Assembly: GCA_016709145.1 (NCBI GenBank)
Contig: JADJEK010000001.1
Span: forward strand, 62,001 to 126,000
Length of the DNA: 64,000 nucleotides
From: Planctomycetota bacterium
GTDB taxonomy: Bacteria > Planctomycetota > B15-G4 > JADJEK01
Direction of reading: 5' to 3'
Position 1 is the first letter of the stretch. The number at the start of each line of letters is the position of its first letter. The translations under genes and the position numbers were made by a program. The notes under the pieces are model-generated. The model saw nothing but the letters and a program-made list of their open reading frames with translations, had not been told where the DNA came from and searched no databases. This document shows, one piece after another, positions 34,356-43,571 of the stretch.

Positions 34356-35351
34356 GTGTCGATGCTCGCCTCTCCCGCCGATCTCGTGACTCCTTCGCCA
34401 TCGGGCTTGCTCTGCCCGTCGGGCGGATTCCACATCGACCCGCACCATCGCGTCGATCTGGCGGTCATCACGCACGCGCACGGCGATCACATCCGGTCGG
34501 GCTGTTCGCGCTACGTCTGCGCCTTGCCGTCGCTAGCGCTGGTCCGCGAACGCACGCGCGGTGCTCGCAAGATCGAGGGCATCCCGTTCGGCCAACCGGT
34601 CACGCTCGGCGCGACGCGCGTGTCCTTCCATCCGTCGGGCCACATCCTCGGCTCGGCGCAAGTGCGCATCGAACACGAGGGCCGAGTGTGGGTCGTCTCC
34701 GGCGACTACAAGCGCCAACCGGACCCGACCTGTCCGCCGTTCGAGGTCGTGCCGTGCGACACGTTCATCACCGAGGCGACGTTCGCGCATCCGCGCTTCG
34801 CGTTCGCCGACGGCGCGCTCGTCGCGCGCGAAGTCTTCGACTGGTGGACCGAGAACGCGGCGGCCGGCCGCACGTCGCTGTTGTTCACGTATCCGCTCGG
34901 CAAGACGCAACGCCTGCTCGCGGAACTCACGCGCCTCACCGATCGCGGTGTGTTCGTGCATCCGCACATGCTGGCGCTGATCGGCATCTATCGCGACGCC
35001 GGCATCGCGATGCTCGAGACCACCGCGATCGATCAACGCCCGAAGTCGTACCGCTTCGAGGGTGACCTCGTGCTGTTGCCGCCGCAGCTCCACGGCTTGC
35101 GTCCATTGCGACGATTCGCCGATGCCGCGACCGGATTCGCGAGCGGCTGGATGCTGGATCCGGCCGAGCTCGAGCGCCGCGGCTACCACCGCGGCTTCGT
35201 GTTGTCCGACCACGCCGATTGGAACGGCTTGATGCGCACGATCGACGAGTGCGGCGCGAAGCGCATCATCGCGGTGCACGGCGACGCGACCGAACTCGTG
35301 ACCGCGTGCCGCGCGCGTGGGCTCACGGCCGAGGCGTGGACCGAAGACTGA
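34356..35351 (+). CDS. DNA-ligase-associated exonuclease (metallo-beta-lactamase fold)
   Basis: 331 residues. The metal site Thr-His-Ala-His-Gly-Asp-His (His40, His42, Asp44, His45) is followed by His-Pro-Ser-Gly-His-Ile-Leu-Gly-Ser-Ala, Ser-Gly-Asp-Tyr-Lys-Arg and late Leu-Ser-Asp-His-Ala-Asp-Trp. This is the beta-CASP-like set of the exonuclease usually found with an ATP-dependent DNA ligase and an Lhr-type helicase. Here no ligase is adjacent, and the only Lhr in the window is about 25 kb away. GTG 34356 has GGA nine bases upstream; ATG 34362 is an equally possible start two codons later. Confidence 0.88.
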   Translation: MSMLASPADLVTPSPSGLLCPSGGFHIDPHHRVDLAVITHAHGDHIRSGCSRYVCALPSLALVRERTRGARKIEGIPFGQPVTLGATRVSFHPSGHILGSAQVRIEHEGRVWVVSGDYKRQPDPTCPPFEVVPCDTFITEATFAHPRFAFADGALVAREVFDWWTENAAAGRTSLLFTYPLGKTQRLLAELTRLTDRGVFVHPHMLALIGIYRDAGIAMLETTAIDQRPKSYRFEGDLVLLPPQLHGLRPLRRFADAATGFASGWMLDPAELERRGYHRGFVLSDHADWNGLMRTIDECGAKRIIAVHGDATELVTACRARGLTAEAWTED

Positions 35352-35402
35352 CGCGGCCGCGTGCGTTCGCGATATGACCGGCGAGCCAAGCGCGCCCGAC
35401 AT

Positions 35403-36203
35403 TCAGTGGCTGCCGCACGAGCCGTTCTTGCCACACCCGCCGTTGCCGTCGTCTTGCAGCTCGTAGCGCAGGCAGCACTTCAAGCGGCCGCAGATGCCGA
35501 GGTTGCCGTCGCCCGACGACGGTCGGTGTTGGTCCTTCGCCATTTGGGCAGTGACCGGCTTCAGCACCTTCAACCACGTCGAGCAACACAGCTCCTGACC
35601 GCAGACACCGACGCCGCAGCTCATCGCCGCGGCCTGGCGCGGATTGATGCGTCGCAGCTCCACACGCGTGCGGAAGCGAGCTTGCAACTGCCTCGTGAGT
35701 TCACGCAGATCGACGCGATCTTCGGAGGCGAAGAAGAACAGGATCGTCTCGCCGCCGAGTACGTGTTCGACTTGGACCGGCTTCATCGGCACGTTCAAGC
35801 GCTCGACCAACGCGCGGAACGCCTCGAACTCGCCGCCTTCGTCGTGTTCGAGCAGCAAGTTCGCGCGCTCGACGTCGTCCGTCGACGCCGCGCGCAGGAA
35901 CTCGACGCGCTCGAATTCTTCGGCGCCTTCCTGCTTGCGCGAGCTCGGCGCGGCCGTCGCCGCGACGCGCTCGCCCTGGACCCATTCCCAGAACTGGCGC
36001 GGATCGAGCCGCATCGGGTCGACGGGTTTCGACACCGTCACGCCGTCGGGATCGCGCGGCGCTTCGAGCAGCGTCGCCAATTCGGTGCCGTGTTCGCTGC
36101 GCACGACCAGGGCTCGGCCCTTCGCGAGGTCCGCACGATCGACGCGCACGAGCGCGACGCGGCGGCGCTTGCCGACGCGCACGCGCGCGACGAAGCGGTT
36201 CAT
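35403..36203 (-). CDS. ricT: PSP1-domain protein, RicT/YaaT-like
   Basis: 266 residues. The PSP1 C-terminal domain has the cysteine-rich signature Cys-Gly-Val-Gly-Val-Cys-Gly-Gln-Glu-Leu-Cys-Cys followed by Ile-Cys-Gly-Arg-Leu-Lys-Cys-Cys-Leu-Arg-Tyr-Glu. In Bacillus RicT these cysteines help bind Fe-S clusters in a complex acting on RNase Y and phosphorelays. A poorly conserved linker lies at 90-105 and the C-terminus is Gly/Cys-rich. Its ATG overlaps the stop of the upstream YyaL-like gene by four bases. RicA and RicF partners are not visible nearby. Confidence 0.9.
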   Translation of the reverse strand: MNRFVARVRVGKRRRVALVRVDRADLAKGRALVVRSEHGTELATLLEAPRDPDGVTVSKPVDPMRLDPRQFWEWVQGERVAATAAPSSRKQEGAEEFERVEFLRAASTDDVERANLLLEHDEGGEFEAFRALVERLNVPMKPVQVEHVLGGETILFFFASEDRVDLRELTRQLQARFRTRVELRRINPRQAAAMSCGVGVCGQELCCSTWLKVLKPVTAQMAKDQHRPSSGDGNLGICGRLKCCLRYELQDDGNGGCGKNGSCGSH

Positions 36204-37948
36204 CGCGCGCCCTCGGCGGCCTTCTTCATCAACGCGACGAGGAGTTCGGGATCGACCGCCGATCCGACGTGCGTGCGACGCACGTGGACGTACGCGGCCG
36301 GGGTCGGTTCGCGCGGCAACTCGAAGCGCGTCAGGAGATCGTCGTCGAGCGCCGGATCGATGACCTGCACCAGTTTGCTCGGCAAGTACAAGCGCGTCGC
36401 CGCGGCCACCATCGTGTCGGTCGCGGCTTCACCGCGCTTACCGACGATCACGGCGTGGACCGGCGCGTGCAGGAACAGGTCGACCGCGCGCGCGTAGCCA
36501 GCCGTGAAGTAGCCGTAGAGGTGATAGTCCTCGGTGAACACGAGCAGCGCGCGATGCGCCGCCTCGAGGTAGGAGTCCTTCTGCGTCAAGTGATACGCAC
36601 GCAGGCACGCCTCGGCGATCAGCGAGTTCTCGAGGATCGAGACGTTGCGGCGCCGCAGTCCGCCCGGTCCGCGCGCGTCGGCGGGCAAGTCGAAGAAGCC
36701 GCCGTCGGGCGCCGCGTGCTTCGACATCAACGTCGACAGCAAGTCCTCGGCGACCTCGAGATAGCGCCGCTCGCCCGTGTACTGCGTCGCGTGCAGCAGC
36801 GCGCGCAGCATGTACGCCTGGTCCGTCAGCAGCCCGAGGATGTGTCGACCATGGCCGTCGTGATAGTGGTACATGCCGCGCCCGGGCGCGTAGCACTCCT
36901 CGAGCAACCACTCGACGAGATCGGTCGCGTTGCGCGCGCACGAGGGGTCCTCGAGCACGGCCGAGGCCTTGTACAAGGCCGACACCGCGGCGGCGTTCCA
37001 GTTCACGTAGAGCGTGCGATCGACGGCCGGCGCGCGCAGCGTTCGCCTCGCCACCAGCGTGCGCGCGTAGTAGTCGTCGTCCGAGTCCTGCGAACCGAAG
37101 TACGCCGGGAGTTCGGGATGACGCAGGTGCGTGCGCAGGTAGAGCACGATGCGCTCGGCGACCTTGCGGTAGTCCTTGCGCTCGAGGATCTGGAAGGCTT
37201 CGAGGAAGTTGCGCAGGAGACCGACGTTCGTCTCGAGCAGCTTCTCGGTGTGCGGCGTCCGCCAATCCCGCGTGGTCGAGTAGCGGAAGAAGCCGCCCTC
37301 TTCGCCGTCGTGCAACGGCGACTCCACCATCGCGGTCAGCGTCTTCTCGACCACGTCACGCAAGCGCGCGTCGCCGGTCTGTTCGAAGTGCAGCAACGCG
37401 AAGTCGATCGACTCGGGGTGCGGGAACTTCTGCCCCGTGCCGAAGCCGCCGTACTCGGTGTCGAAGTCGTTCAGGATCGCTCCGACGACGCGCTCGACGA
37501 TCACGGCGTCGACCTGACCGGAGCGCTTGCGGCGCTTGCTCGCGTCGGCCTGCTCACGCTCGATGCGGGCGCGGATCGTCGACGCGATGTGCTCCTGGTT
37601 CTCGGACCAGTAGCGCGCGACCCGCGCCAGGAAGTCGCGCAGATCGTCCGCGCCGAGATAGGTGTTGCCCGTGATCAGCTCGCCGTCGTCGGTCAGCACG
37701 CACACCGACGGCCAGCCGCCGACGTTGTAACGCTCGTTCACTTCGGGCCGCCGGTCCTTGTCGACGCGCACCGGCACGTAGTGACCGGTCGCGAGTTCGA
37801 TGACGCTGGGATCGGCGAACGACTCGGAGTCCATGCGCCGGCAGTAGCGGCACCAAGCCGCATGCAGGAACAACAGGATCGGACGACCGAGACTCTTGGC
37901 CTCGGCGAACGCGTCGTCGCCCCACTCGCGCCATTGGATCTGGCTCAT
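36200..37948 (-). CDS. YyaL/DUF255 thioredoxin-domain protein
   Basis: 582 residues from ATG 37946-37948 (AGAGGA upstream). The thioredoxin-like N-terminal domain has Ala-Ala-Trp-Cys-Arg-Tyr-Cys (Cys33, Cys36) and cis-Pro in Gly-Gly-Trp-Pro-Ser. The rest is an alpha/alpha toroid with Gly-Gly-Phe-Gly-Thr-Gly-Gln-Lys-Phe-Pro-His-Pro near 160 and Asp-Gln-Ala-Tyr near 370. It is roughly 100 residues shorter than typical YyaL. Biochemical role unsettled in the family (six-hairpin glycosidase-like fold). Coupled to ricT by ATGA. Confidence 0.88.
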   Translation of the reverse strand: MSQIQWREWGDDAFAEAKSLGRPILLFLHAAWCRYCRRMDSESFADPSVIELATGHYVPVRVDKDRRPEVNERYNVGGWPSVCVLTDDGELITGNTYLGADDLRDFLARVARYWSENQEHIASTIRARIEREQADASKRRKRSGQVDAVIVERVVGAILNDFDTEYGGFGTGQKFPHPESIDFALLHFEQTGDARLRDVVEKTLTAMVESPLHDGEEGGFFRYSTTRDWRTPHTEKLLETNVGLLRNFLEAFQILERKDYRKVAERIVLYLRTHLRHPELPAYFGSQDSDDDYYARTLVARRTLRAPAVDRTLYVNWNAAAVSALYKASAVLEDPSCARNATDLVEWLLEECYAPGRGMYHYHDGHGRHILGLLTDQAYMLRALLHATQYTGERRYLEVAEDLLSTLMSKHAAPDGGFFDLPADARGPGGLRRRNVSILENSLIAEACLRAYHLTQKDSYLEAAHRALLVFTEDYHLYGYFTAGYARAVDLFLHAPVHAVIVGKRGEAATDTMVAAATRLYLPSKLVQVIDPALDDDLLTRFELPREPTPAAYVHVRRTHVGSAVDPELLVALMKKAAEGAR

Positions 37949-37984
37949 GGGTCCTCTCATCGGCGGAACGGCAGTCGAAAGCAA

Positions 37985-38022
37985 AGCGCCTCGGGCCGGA
38001 TGAGTCCATGGCCCGAGGCGCT
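37985..38022 (-). terminator. Terminator of the hppA-rsfS operon
   Basis: 13-base perfect stem AGCGCCTCGGGCC/GGCCCGAGGCGCT with a 12-base loop, 27 bases past the rsfS stop on the minus strand and followed there by TTTGCTTT. This is a good intrinsic terminator in that direction. Confidence 0.85.
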
Positions 38023-38048
38023 CGTGTCCGCAAGTTTCAGGTGTGGGT

Positions 38049-38420
38049 CTACGCGGACTTCTCGCCGCTCCACTTCAAGCGCGGGACGTCGCCCCACAGG
38101 TGCTCGATGTCGTAGAAGCGGCGCGCTTCCGGATCGAACAAGTGGACGATCGTGTCGCCGAAATCGACCAGCACCCAACGCCCGTCCTCGGCCCGGCCCT
38201 CTTCGCGCGGCACGCGGATGCCCGCGTCGCGCGCCGTGCGACGCAGTTCGTCCGCCATAGCGCGCAGGTGGCGCGAGTTCTTGCCGGTCACGATCACGAA
38301 GTAGTCGGCGATCTTCAACGCATCGCGAACGTCGAGGAGTTCGATCTCCTCGCCTTTGCGCTCGTCGCAGATCCGCGCGCAGTTGCGCGCCAGCTCCAGG
38401 GCCTCGTCGGGCTTCGCCAC
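38049..38420 (-). CDS. rsfS: Ribosomal silencing factor RsfS
   Basis: 123 residues, typical length. Recognisable by Ile-Ala-Asp-Tyr-Phe-Val-Ile-Val-Thr-Gly, Ser-Arg-His-Leu-Arg-Ala-Met-Ala, Gly-Arg-Trp-Val-Leu-Val-Asp-Phe-Gly-Asp and Val-His-Leu-Phe-Asp-Pro, all standard for the RsfS/YbeB/Iojap family. It binds ribosomal protein uL14 and blocks subunit joining under starvation. The start is GTG 38418-38420, four bases after the hppA stop, so the two are co-translated. Confidence 0.95.
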   Translation of the reverse strand: MAKPDEALELARNCARICDERKGEEIELLDVRDALKIADYFVIVTGKNSRHLRAMADELRRTARDAGIRVPREEGRAEDGRWVLVDFGDTIVHLFDPEARRFYDIEHLWGDVPRLKWSGEKSA

Positions 38421-38424
38421 TGGA

Positions 38425-40473
38425 TCAGGCCAACATCGGGGCGGCGATGATCGACACGACGCTCATCAGCTTGATGAGGATGTTGATCGCGGGGCCGGCC
38501 GTGTCCTTGAAGGGGTCACCGACCGTGTCGCCGACGACCGCGGCCTTGTGCGCGTCCGAGCCCTTGCCGCCGTGCTCACCACCTTCGATGTACTTCTTGG
38601 CGTTGTCCCACGCGCCGCCGGCGTTCGCCATGAAGATGGCGACCAGCACGCCCGTGACGGTCGCTCCCGCGAGCGCGCCGCCGAGGGCCGCGAGGCCGAG
38701 CAGCTTGCCGATGAGCACCGGCGCGATGACCGCGAGGAAGCCCGGCACGATCATTTCCTTGATGGCGCCTTGGGTCGAGATCGCGACGCACTTGCCGTAC
38801 TCGGGCTCCGCCGTGCCTTCCATGAGGCCAGGGATCGACTTGAACTGCCGACGAACCTCTTCGATCATCGCGTTCGCCGCTCGACCGACGGCGAGCATCG
38901 CCATCGACGCGAACAAGAACGGCAGCATGCCGCCGATCAAGAGGCCCGCGACGACGTCCGCGTTCGACAGAGACAGCGCTTCGACGTCGAGGTGCGAGGC
39001 GACCAGGAACGACTGGAACAGCGCGAGCGCCGTGAGCGCCGCGGACCCGATCGCGAAGCCCTTGCCGATCGCCGCGGTCGTGTTGCCGGCCGCGTCGAGC
39101 GAGTCCGTGCGCTTGCGCACCGACGGGTCCTGGTGCGTCATCTCGGCGATGCCGCCGGCGTTGTCGGCCACCGGGCCGTACGCGTCGACGCCGAGCGAGA
39201 TGCCAAGCGTCGACAACATGCCGACGGCCGCGATCGACACGCCGTAGATGCCGGCAAGCTTGTACGAGAGCAACGTCGCGAGCGCGATCAGGATCAGCGG
39301 AGCCCAGGTCGAACCCATGCCCGTCGCGAGACCCTGGATCAGGTTGGTCGCGGAACCCGTCAACGACTGGCGCGCGATCTCGCGCACCGGCTTGCGCGCG
39401 GTGGTCGTGTAGTGCTCGGTGATCACACCGACGACGACACCGAGCACGAGGCCCGAGATCACCGCGAGGTAGACACCCCACTTCGTCCAACCGCCTTCGA
39501 ACCCGGCTGCGATGCCTGCCGTCTTCAGGACCCCGTCGTCGAGGAACGCGCAGGCGATCGCGGCGCCGACGGCGAACACGGCCGACGCGACCCACAGACC
39601 TCGGTGCAGCGCTTGACCGAGCTTGGCTTCGTCCTCGGTGTAGACGAACTTGCGACCGAAGATCGAGCCGATGGTGCCGATGGCGCACAAGAGGATCGGC
39701 AGGACGATCAGGTACGTGTTTTGCGCCACGTCGGCCTTCGCCTCGTGGATGACGTCCATTCCGAGCACCATCGTCGCGATGACCGCGCCGACGTACGACT
39801 CGAACAGGTCCGCGCCCATGCCCGCGACGTCGCCGACGTTGTCACCGACGTTGTCCGCGATGACGGCCGGGTTGCGCGGATCGTCTTCGGGGATACCCGC
39901 TTCGACCTTGCCGACGAGGTCGGCGCCGACGTCCGCGGCCTTCGTGTAGATGCCGCCACCGACGCGCGCGAACAGCGCGATCGACGATGCGCCGAACGAG
40001 TAGCCGAAGATGACGCTCGGGTTCTCGGAGTGGAACCAATAGAAGACGCAGACGCCGGCGAGGCCGAGGCCGACGACCGTCAGGCCCATCACCATGCCCG
40101 ACTGGAACGCGATGCGCAGCGCAGCGCCGAGGCCCGTCTTCGCGGCCTCGCACGTGCGCACGGCCGAACGCGTCGCCGTGTGCATGCCGAAGTAACCGGC
40201 GATCGCCGACAGCACACCGCCGGTCACGAACGCGACGGCGGTGGCTTTCTGGTCGTTCCAGATCAGGACCACCGCGACCAGCGCGAGGAAGCCGGCGAGC
40301 ACCTTGTACTCGGTCACCAGGAACGCCTTCGCGCCCTCCTGGATGTACCCGGCGATTCGCTTCATGTTCGAGTCGCCATCCGACTTCTGCATGATGTCGG
40401 TGAACAACAGGAACGCGTAGCCGACGGCGGCCAGCGAGATCACGAACGCGACGATGGACAACGTGATGGACAT
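38425..40473 (-). CDS. hppA: Membrane-bound pyrophosphatase, K+-dependent type
   Basis: 682 residues with about 16 membrane helices. The active-site loop Asp-Val-Gly-Ala-Asp-Leu-Val-Gly-Lys (181-189), Asp-Asn-Val-Gly-Asp-Asn-Val-Gly-Asp (208-216) and the C-terminal Gly-Asp-Thr-Val-Gly-Asp-Pro-Phe-Lys-Asp-Thr motif are intact. The K+-type signature reads Gly-Asn-Thr-Thr-Ala-Ala (463-468); K+-independent enzymes have Lys at 467. It couples PPi hydrolysis to H+ or Na+ export; which ion cannot be decided here. ATG 40471-40473 chosen from the normal N-terminal helix; its ribosome site is unclear. Confidence 0.95.
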   Translation of the reverse strand: MSITLSIVAFVISLAAVGYAFLLFTDIMQKSDGDSNMKRIAGYIQEGAKAFLVTEYKVLAGFLALVAVVLIWNDQKATAVAFVTGGVLSAIAGYFGMHTATRSAVRTCEAAKTGLGAALRIAFQSGMVMGLTVVGLGLAGVCVFYWFHSENPSVIFGYSFGASSIALFARVGGGIYTKAADVGADLVGKVEAGIPEDDPRNPAVIADNVGDNVGDVAGMGADLFESYVGAVIATMVLGMDVIHEAKADVAQNTYLIVLPILLCAIGTIGSIFGRKFVYTEDEAKLGQALHRGLWVASAVFAVGAAIACAFLDDGVLKTAGIAAGFEGGWTKWGVYLAVISGLVLGVVVGVITEHYTTTARKPVREIARQSLTGSATNLIQGLATGMGSTWAPLILIALATLLSYKLAGIYGVSIAAVGMLSTLGISLGVDAYGPVADNAGGIAEMTHQDPSVRKRTDSLDAAGNTTAAIGKGFAIGSAALTALALFQSFLVASHLDVEALSLSNADVVAGLLIGGMLPFLFASMAMLAVGRAANAMIEEVRRQFKSIPGLMEGTAEPEYGKCVAISTQGAIKEMIVPGFLAVIAPVLIGKLLGLAALGGALAGATVTGVLVAIFMANAGGAWDNAKKYIEGGEHGGKGSDAHKAAVVGDTVGDPFKDTAGPAINILIKLMSVVSIIAAPMLA

Positions 40474-40658
40474 GTCGAGGACCCGGGGTGGACGAAAGGG
40501 ATCGATGGGTTGGAACGGGCGAAGTCTCGGGGCCACGCGATACGCGCCCCGAACGAAAAATGGCGGGGCAGCTTATCCCCCACCCCGGGGAGCGGCAAGT
40601 TACTGACCGCGATTCATTCGGAACGCGGACGCCGGCAACTTGACTCCGCTCGGCCGGA

Positions 40659-42238
40659 TCAGGGCAAGCGCATCAGCACCGTCGGCACAGATGCGTCATC
40701 GGACGAGAACACCTCGATTGCCCCCAGCTCGCTTCCATAAAGGAGGGCCTCCTCGGTCGAGAGCGCCAGGATGTGCGTCACACCGTGCACCTTCTGGACG
40801 CGGCGGACCACGGCCGCGAGCAAGTCCCGCCCGACCGTCGGGGCTTGGACGACTCGGGTGCTCAACCCCATTTCGCGCGCATGGATCGCGAGTTCGATAT
40901 CGGCCACGACGCCCTCGACGCCGAGCGCGGCAATCGCGATGACAGCAGACCTAAGTTGTTGCTGCTTCGCACGATCCGCGATCTCGCCACCGCGTTTGCC
41001 GGTTGCGTCCCGGGCCAGGATCCCGTCGTCGTAGGTCGTGAGCGTGCCCGACACGATCACCAGCACGACCTGGAGCGCCAGGAACGGGCCGACCGCGAGT
41101 CCGACCAACCAAGGGCGCCGCGACCGCAGCTGATCGATGGCGCTGACCGCGAGCAGGATCAGCGGCGGGAACCACGGGATCAGGTAGCGGAACTTGCACA
41201 GCGGCCACACCAGCATGATCGCGAGGTGGGACAGGACGACGAGGACGAGCAGCCGACGTTCGAGCAGGCCGAACGTCGACCGATCGCTGCGCGGTCGCAG
41301 CGCGAACCACGCGCCGACCACCGAGAGCGGTGCCAGCAAGGCCAGCCAGACCGCGCTTTGCTCGGCGACGAATCGCACGTTTCCCTTCGCGATCCCGAGC
41401 CACGCGTTCACGACGGTGGCCAGGGCCGGCTTCGCCAGCGTCAGCAGGGTCGTGCCGTTCGACTCCGCGAAAGAGGGGACGTAGCCGAGCTTCGCCTTCA
41501 GGTAGAGCGGGTTGACCGAGAACGTCGGTTCGCCGAACACGAGCATGTTTCGGATCCACCACGGCGCGGCGACCACGACGAATCCGACCGCGACCGCCGC
41601 CGCACATCGGAACCACGACCCCGGCACGGCGAGCCGCGCACGCTCGAAAGCACGAGCACGATCGCGAGCGCGGCGACCAACGGCAACGCTTGGTAGTTCG
41701 TCAAGTACGCCAACCCCGCGAACGCGCCGGCCAGCAGGCTCGCGCGCACGGTCCGCCGCGCCAACGCGGCAACCGCGGCCAGCGTCAGCGTGCCGTGCAG
41801 CGTGTAGACCGAGCCGTTGCCGGCGAAGTCCGCGAGCGCGAACGACGCCGCCACGAGCGCGGTCGGGATCCACGGATCGACGTCGACGAGGATGCGTCCT
41901 GCCAACCGATGCACGAGCACGAGCCCGACGATCCCCGCGAGCAGCGACACGACTTGCAGCGCGAAGTACGGGTCGCCGCCGATCGGGAACGCGGCTGCGA
42001 GCACGATCGACAGCGGCGGATGTTGGTCGAGCGGGTAGCCGCCGCCGGCCGCTTCGCGCGGATAGAGCTCGATCGAACGTTCGAGCGGCGTCGTGAAACC
42101 GCGACCGTCCCACAGTGCGCCGAGCGTCAGCGCATCGAGGTGCACGTCGCCGTGCGGCGCGTCGTTCGCCAGGACGGCGAACACCCGAGCCGCCACACCG
42201 AGCACGACGAGTCCGATCCACACCGGGCGTAGACGCAT
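40659..42238 (-). pseudogene. Frameshifted GT39-type membrane glycosyltransferase 4
   Basis: The N-terminal part starts at ATG 42236-42238 and runs about 195 residues in one frame (Tyr-Pro-Leu-Asp-Gln-His-Pro-Pro-Leu-Ser loop, several helices). The remainder, about 330 residues with Ala-Pro-Trp-Trp-Ile-Arg-Asn and Phe-Arg-Tyr-Leu-Ile-Pro-Trp-Phe-Pro-Pro, is in another frame ending at 40659. The switch point is near 41650-41665, in a GTGCTCGTGCTTTCGAGCG stretch where a single base change in length would restore one frame. Either a recent mutation or a base-call error. Family and topology match the three intact glycosyltransferases. Confidence 0.8.
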
Positions 42239-42415
42239 TGCGGCGAGACCATACCGAGTCGCCACGAGTGGCGACCCTGCCCGGCAAGAGTTCCCGCTTT
42301 CGCAGCCCGCGCCGGGAGTTCGCGCAACAGTCGACCCCACCCGATTCCGATCCACGTCCTGCCGCGATCCGCGGCGACCTTCGCACCTTCGAACGAGCAC
42401 CTCTGGAGACTCCGC

Positions 42416-43279
42416 ATGCGCACTGCCCGTCTGTTCACGACGGCGGCCTTGGCCGTCCTGACCTCGATTCCCGTCGCGGCCGCGAACGTGCCGCTCGACC
42501 CGATCTCGGCCGCCCAGGCGACGAAGGAACTCCGCACCGCGAAGCGGGTCCACCTGCTCGAAATGCGCAACGCGATGCAGGAACCGACCGCGACGTTCTT
42601 CGACGCCGTCGAGGCCTACGAGGACATCGTCGACGAGGGTTCGTCGACCTTCGTCGACTTCCAGGACGTCGTCACCGCGTACGACACGATGCAGGAGGCC
42701 GTGCGCGAGGCGATGGACACCGCGTGGTCGGAGTTCCACGTCGATGCGTCCATGGCGCTGCAGGCGTACGCCGAGGGCGACGACTACGACGGCACGTACC
42801 CCGCGGCGTTCTACAGCGGCACCGGCGGCCCGCTCGATCAGTTCTACGACGGCGCGCAGAAGGTGCTCGCGAAGCAGGTCGATCGTGTCGAGCGTCGCAT
42901 CGCACGCATGGCGAAGCGTGTGAAGTCCGACGGCATCTCGATCCAGTACTTCGTCGCCGCGCCGGGCGAGCTGCGGCGAGCGAGCCTCACGGACGTCACG
43001 TTCGACGCCGCGCCGTATCCGCCGTTCGGGATCGACGGCCTGTTCGCCTTCAGCACCGAGGCCGGCGGCGACGGCACGATGATGGCTTGCGGCTGCGTCG
43101 GCGCGGCGGTCGGCGACATCGAAGTCGAGGTCGACGGGGACACCGAAGTGCTGTTGTCCCCCACCGCCGGAGAGCGCTGGTCGCTGTTGTCGATCGCGGG
43201 CGACCTGGACCCGAACAACTACTTGCTGACGGCGACGCACGGCGACGTCTCGGTGAGCATCGCCCTCGGCGTGCGGTAA
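42416..43279 (+). CDS. Secreted protein of unknown function
   Basis: 287 residues, ATG 42416 with GGAG eight bases upstream. Signal peptide 1-23 (Pro-Val-Ala-Ala-Ala). Residues 35-170 are strongly helical and charged (Ala-Thr-Lys-Glu-Leu-Arg-Thr-Ala-Lys-Arg), including an acidic Asp/Tyr-rich loop. Residues 185-287 are beta-rich with Ala-Cys-Gly-Cys-Val-Gly and end in alternating Val/Ile strands. No known family. It is divergent from the broken glycosyltransferase, and a strong hairpin follows it. Confidence 0.65.
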   Translation: MRTARLFTTAALAVLTSIPVAAANVPLDPISAAQATKELRTAKRVHLLEMRNAMQEPTATFFDAVEAYEDIVDEGSSTFVDFQDVVTAYDTMQEAVREAMDTAWSEFHVDASMALQAYAEGDDYDGTYPAAFYSGTGGPLDQFYDGAQKVLAKQVDRVERRIARMAKRVKSDGISIQYFVAAPGELRRASLTDVTFDAAPYPPFGIDGLFAFSTEAGGDGTMMACGCVGAAVGDIEVEVDGDTEVLLSPTAGERWSLLSIAGDLDPNNYLLTATHGDVSVSIALGVR

Positions 43280-43354
43280 CCCGACGAGACTCGATCCGGT
43301 GGGTCGACGTCGCAGCCGGACGCAGCGACCCCTCCGGTCCGAACAGGACGAGAA

Positions 43355-43402
43355 CGAACGCCGACGCTGGCGAGGTGCGAGCCTCGCCGGCGTCGGCGTT
43401 CG
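43355..43402 (+). terminator. Strong hairpin between tandem plus-strand genes
   Basis: 21-base stem with one G-T wobble: CGAACGCCGACG... at 43355-43375 pairs with 43382-43402 around a 6-base loop. It lies 76 bases after the secreted-protein stop and well before the kinase start, so it separates the two genes and argues against the longer kinase frame. Confidence 0.8.
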
Positions 43403-43571
43403 CACCGCCCCCCGCTCGGCTTCGTCGCCGTCGAGATCGCCGGAGTTCGCCCAGAATGTCCGCGCCTCGGCGTGCCCGAGGCAAGGCCGTTGCGCTACGC
43501 TCCCCGGCCTCTGGTCGAACGCCAGGACGAGTCGCACCCCAAATCTGCGACCCGTCTCAGCCGGAGCCGAA

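Noticed and set aside
43299..43571. Longer N-terminus for the V4R hybrid kinase
   Set aside because: It crosses a 21-base terminator-like hairpin and has no protein-like sequence; ATG 43572 is preferred.
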